Assembly: GCA_900547595.1 (NCBI GenBank)
Contig: URHE01000109.1
Coordinates: 1 to 5,642, forward strand
Length of the DNA stretch: 5,642 bases
Source of the DNA: an uncultured Desulfovibrio sp.
GTDB taxonomy: Bacteria; Desulfobacterota; Desulfovibrionia; Desulfovibrionales; Desulfovibrionaceae
Direction of reading: 5' to 3'
Shown: piece by piece, positions 5,623 to 5,642 of the stretch
Position numbering within the stretch: the first letter of the stretch is position 1
How the letters are laid out: the number at the start of each line of letters is the position of its first letter
Notes under the pieces: model-generated
The model's input: the letters and a program-made list of their open reading frames with translations, nothing else
Told to the model about the DNA's origin: nothing
The model's database searches: none
Translations under genes and position numbers: made by a program

Positions 5623-5642
5623 GTACACTCCCCGCGAAAATT

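Larger units (their letters stand above)
5490..5642. other. AT-richer right edge without an established gene
   Basis: This stretch is about 49% GC by hand count, against roughly two thirds for the rest. No ORF longer than a few dozen codons with convincing codon use is visible. It contains one long-range inverted repeat (5505-5576), a promoter-like pair (5518-5546), a possible 33-codon ORF (5521-5622) and two small palindromes (5595-5607, 5615-5626). The most likely role is the upstream control region of a gene beyond the window; a small RNA gene or recently acquired DNA is also possible. Confidence 0.5.

Noticed and set aside
1..5642. CRISPR arrays, tRNA or rRNA genes, insertion sequences, cobalamin riboswitch
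   Set aside because: No regularly spaced repeats, cloverleaf, transposase-like product, terminal repeats or B12-box-like sequence was seen on either strand.

Overview
This is a GC-rich window from a bacterium. By eye most of it is about 65-70% GC, with very strong G/C preference at third codon positions. It carries a fused cbiE-cbiT gene followed by cbiF, which points to anaerobic, early-cobalt corrin ring synthesis. It also has a GlpX-type fructose-1,6-bisphosphatase and a class I ketol-acid reductoisomerase. The combination and the sequence style suggest a Desulfovibrio-like sulfate reducer (Desulfobacterota). That assignment is an inference from general familiarity, not from a search.

Left part (1-2467, plus strand): a corrinoid biosynthesis operon. 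The window opens inside the last 35 codons of an upstream gene, probably cbiD. Its stop overlaps the start of a 509-residue CbiE-CbiT fusion (ATGA overlap). After a 48-base gap comes cbiF/cobM, the C11 methyltransferase. Together these genes would carry out consecutive methylation steps, and a decarboxylation, on cobalt-precorrin intermediates.

Middle part (2504-4187, minus strand): glpX and, 94 bases downstream of it, an unrecognised exported protein of about 200 residues. Their end converges on the cbiF end. A sigma70-like promoter with a 17-base spacer lies upstream of glpX.

Right part (4188-5642): a divergent intergenic region with a candidate promoter for each side, then ilvC (branched-chain amino acid synthesis). 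ilvC appears to be a single-gene transcription unit closed by a very clear GAAA-loop terminator that could work in both directions. The last ~150 bases drop to about 49% GC (hand count 74/152). They contain no established gene but hold several short inverted repeats, one of which would pair with a good ribosome binding site. They are probably the control region of a gene beyond the window.

I found no clearly new multi-gene system here. The main genes are ordinary metabolism. The points worth a second look are the long disordered head and altered SAM-loop motif of CbiET, the unrecognised exported protein, and the structured AT-rich right edge.
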